Shown: positions 5,926 through 6,620 of the stretch, one piece after another | Layout: each line of letters begins with the position of its first letter | Numbering within the stretch: position 1 is the stretch's first letter | Assembly (NCBI GenBank): GCA_027080545.1 | Contig: JALWRV010000188.1 | Coordinates: 1-6,620, forward strand | DNA length: 6,620 bases | Source: Parvularculaceae bacterium | GTDB lineage: Bacteria > Pseudomonadota > Alphaproteobacteria > Caulobacterales > Parvularculaceae | Reading direction: 5' to 3' | The notes under the pieces: generated by a model | What the model was told of the DNA's origin: nothing | Database searches by the model: none | Seen by the model: the letters and a program-made list of their open reading frames with translations, nothing else | Translations under genes and position numbers: made by a program

Positions 5926-6603
5926 TCAATTAAACCGCGTCAGCATTTTTATCATTTCGGCTGGTGGATCGGCATCAACGGTCACGGGTGGTTTGTTTTT
6001 TGATAAAGGGATCACGAGGCTCTTGGCATGTAAAGCCAGGGGGGTGGTTTGGTCTTTTTCATCCCCATAAAGCCTATCCCCCAAAATTGGATGACCGATC
6101 GCTTGCAAATGCGCCCTAATTTGATGGGTGCGGCCCGTAAGTGGCTTGCACTCAATCCAGGCTAAACCATCATCGCTGGCCAATAGGCGCCATTGGGTCA
6201 AGGCGGGCTTGGCATTTCTATGGTCCCCACAGCGCATTTTGTGAACCTTGCCGCTCTTATCTTTGTAAAGGGGCAGGTCGATCTCACCAGCGCTTTGTTC
6301 CGGTACGCCATTGCAAATGGCCCAATAGGTTTTTTCAATTTTACCTTGCGCGAAAAGCGCCGCCAATTTGCGCAATGCTTTGGGGTGGCGGCCCAAAACC
6401 AGACAGCCCGATGTTTCCTTATCAAGACGGTGGGCGAGGGCGGGTTTGCGGGGCAGGCCAAATTGTAGCTGATCGAAATAATTTTCCAGCGCGTCGCCCC
6501 CCTTGGGGCCTTTATGAACATTAATCCCCGCTGGCTTATCGACCACCAAAATCAACCCATCACGATAGAGCAGCCGCTCCTGCATATTGATTTTATGAGT
6601 CAC
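5926..6603 (-). CDS. RluA-family RNA pseudouridine synthase
   Basis: The enzyme isomerises uridine to pseudouridine in rRNA or tRNA. The 225-residue product has the family motifs in order: VVDKPAGINVHKG at 20-32, the catalytic loop HRLDKETSG at 58-66 with nucleophile Asp61, KTYWAI at 91-96 with the conserved Tyr93, and LTGRTHQIRAHL at 155-166. It lacks an S4 RNA-binding domain and is close in length to the short RluA/TruC type. The target RNA cannot be told from sequence alone. The listed start is a GTG at 6603-6601 with a weak GAGA upstream. The frame stays open to the window edge, so a start beyond 6620 is possible, as is the ATG at codon 7, after which family similarity begins. The gene is convergent with the atp operon and functionally unrelated. 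Confidence 0.93.
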   Translation of the reverse strand: MTHKINMQERLLYRDGLILVVDKPAGINVHKGPKGGDALENYFDQLQFGLPRKPALAHRLDKETSGCLVLGRHPKALRKLAALFAQGKIEKTYWAICNGVPEQSAGEIDLPLYKDKSGKVHKMRCGDHRNAKPALTQWRLLASDDGLAWIECKPLTGRTHQIRAHLQAIGHPILGDRLYGDEKDQTTPLALHAKSLVIPLSKNKPPVTVDADPPAEMIKMLTRFN

Positions 6604-6620
6604 GCAAAAAATCTCTAAGA

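Overview
The window carries an F1-ATPase operon from what is almost certainly an alphaproteobacterium. The gene order is delta-alpha-gamma-beta-epsilon (atpH-atpA-atpG-atpD-atpC), all on the + strand, with no F0 genes attached. A split between F1 and F0 gene clusters is the usual alphaproteobacterial arrangement. Subunit lengths (185, 510, 293, 478 and 126 residues), an expanded loop in beta (about residues 200-216) and an epsilon subunit lacking the bacterial ATP-binding motif agree with this. Base composition looks moderate and even across the genes. I would not name a genus.

Layout: positions 1-311 hold the start of an unrecognised minus-strand gene that runs off the left edge. Positions 312-766 are a roughly 450-base divergent intergenic stretch with a GC-rich inverted repeat, a short palindrome and a plausible sigma-70-type promoter for the atp operon. 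atpH (767-1324), atpA (1332-2864), atpG (2877-3758) and atpD (3820-5256) follow with short gaps. A 68-codon gene (5256-5462) then overlaps the atpD stop by one base and separates atpD from atpC (5470-5850). It encodes a small cysteine-containing protein resembling YHS/TRASH metal-binding domains. After a 75-base convergent gap comes an RluA-family RNA pseudouridine synthase on the minus strand (5926-6603), whose start may lie past the right edge.

How the genes work together: alpha and beta form the catalytic hexamer, gamma is the central rotor shaft, epsilon sits at the foot of the shaft, and delta ties the hexamer to the peripheral stalk. The F0 ring and stator, and the alphaproteobacterial zeta inhibitor if present, must be encoded elsewhere. 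The pseudouridine synthase is an unrelated housekeeping neighbour.

Most of the window is ordinary core genome and I see no new large system. The best points for a second look are the small YHS-like gene between atpD and atpC, and a lysine in gamma at the position equivalent to E. coli gamma-Met23, where an engineered Met-to-Lys change is known to impair coupling.
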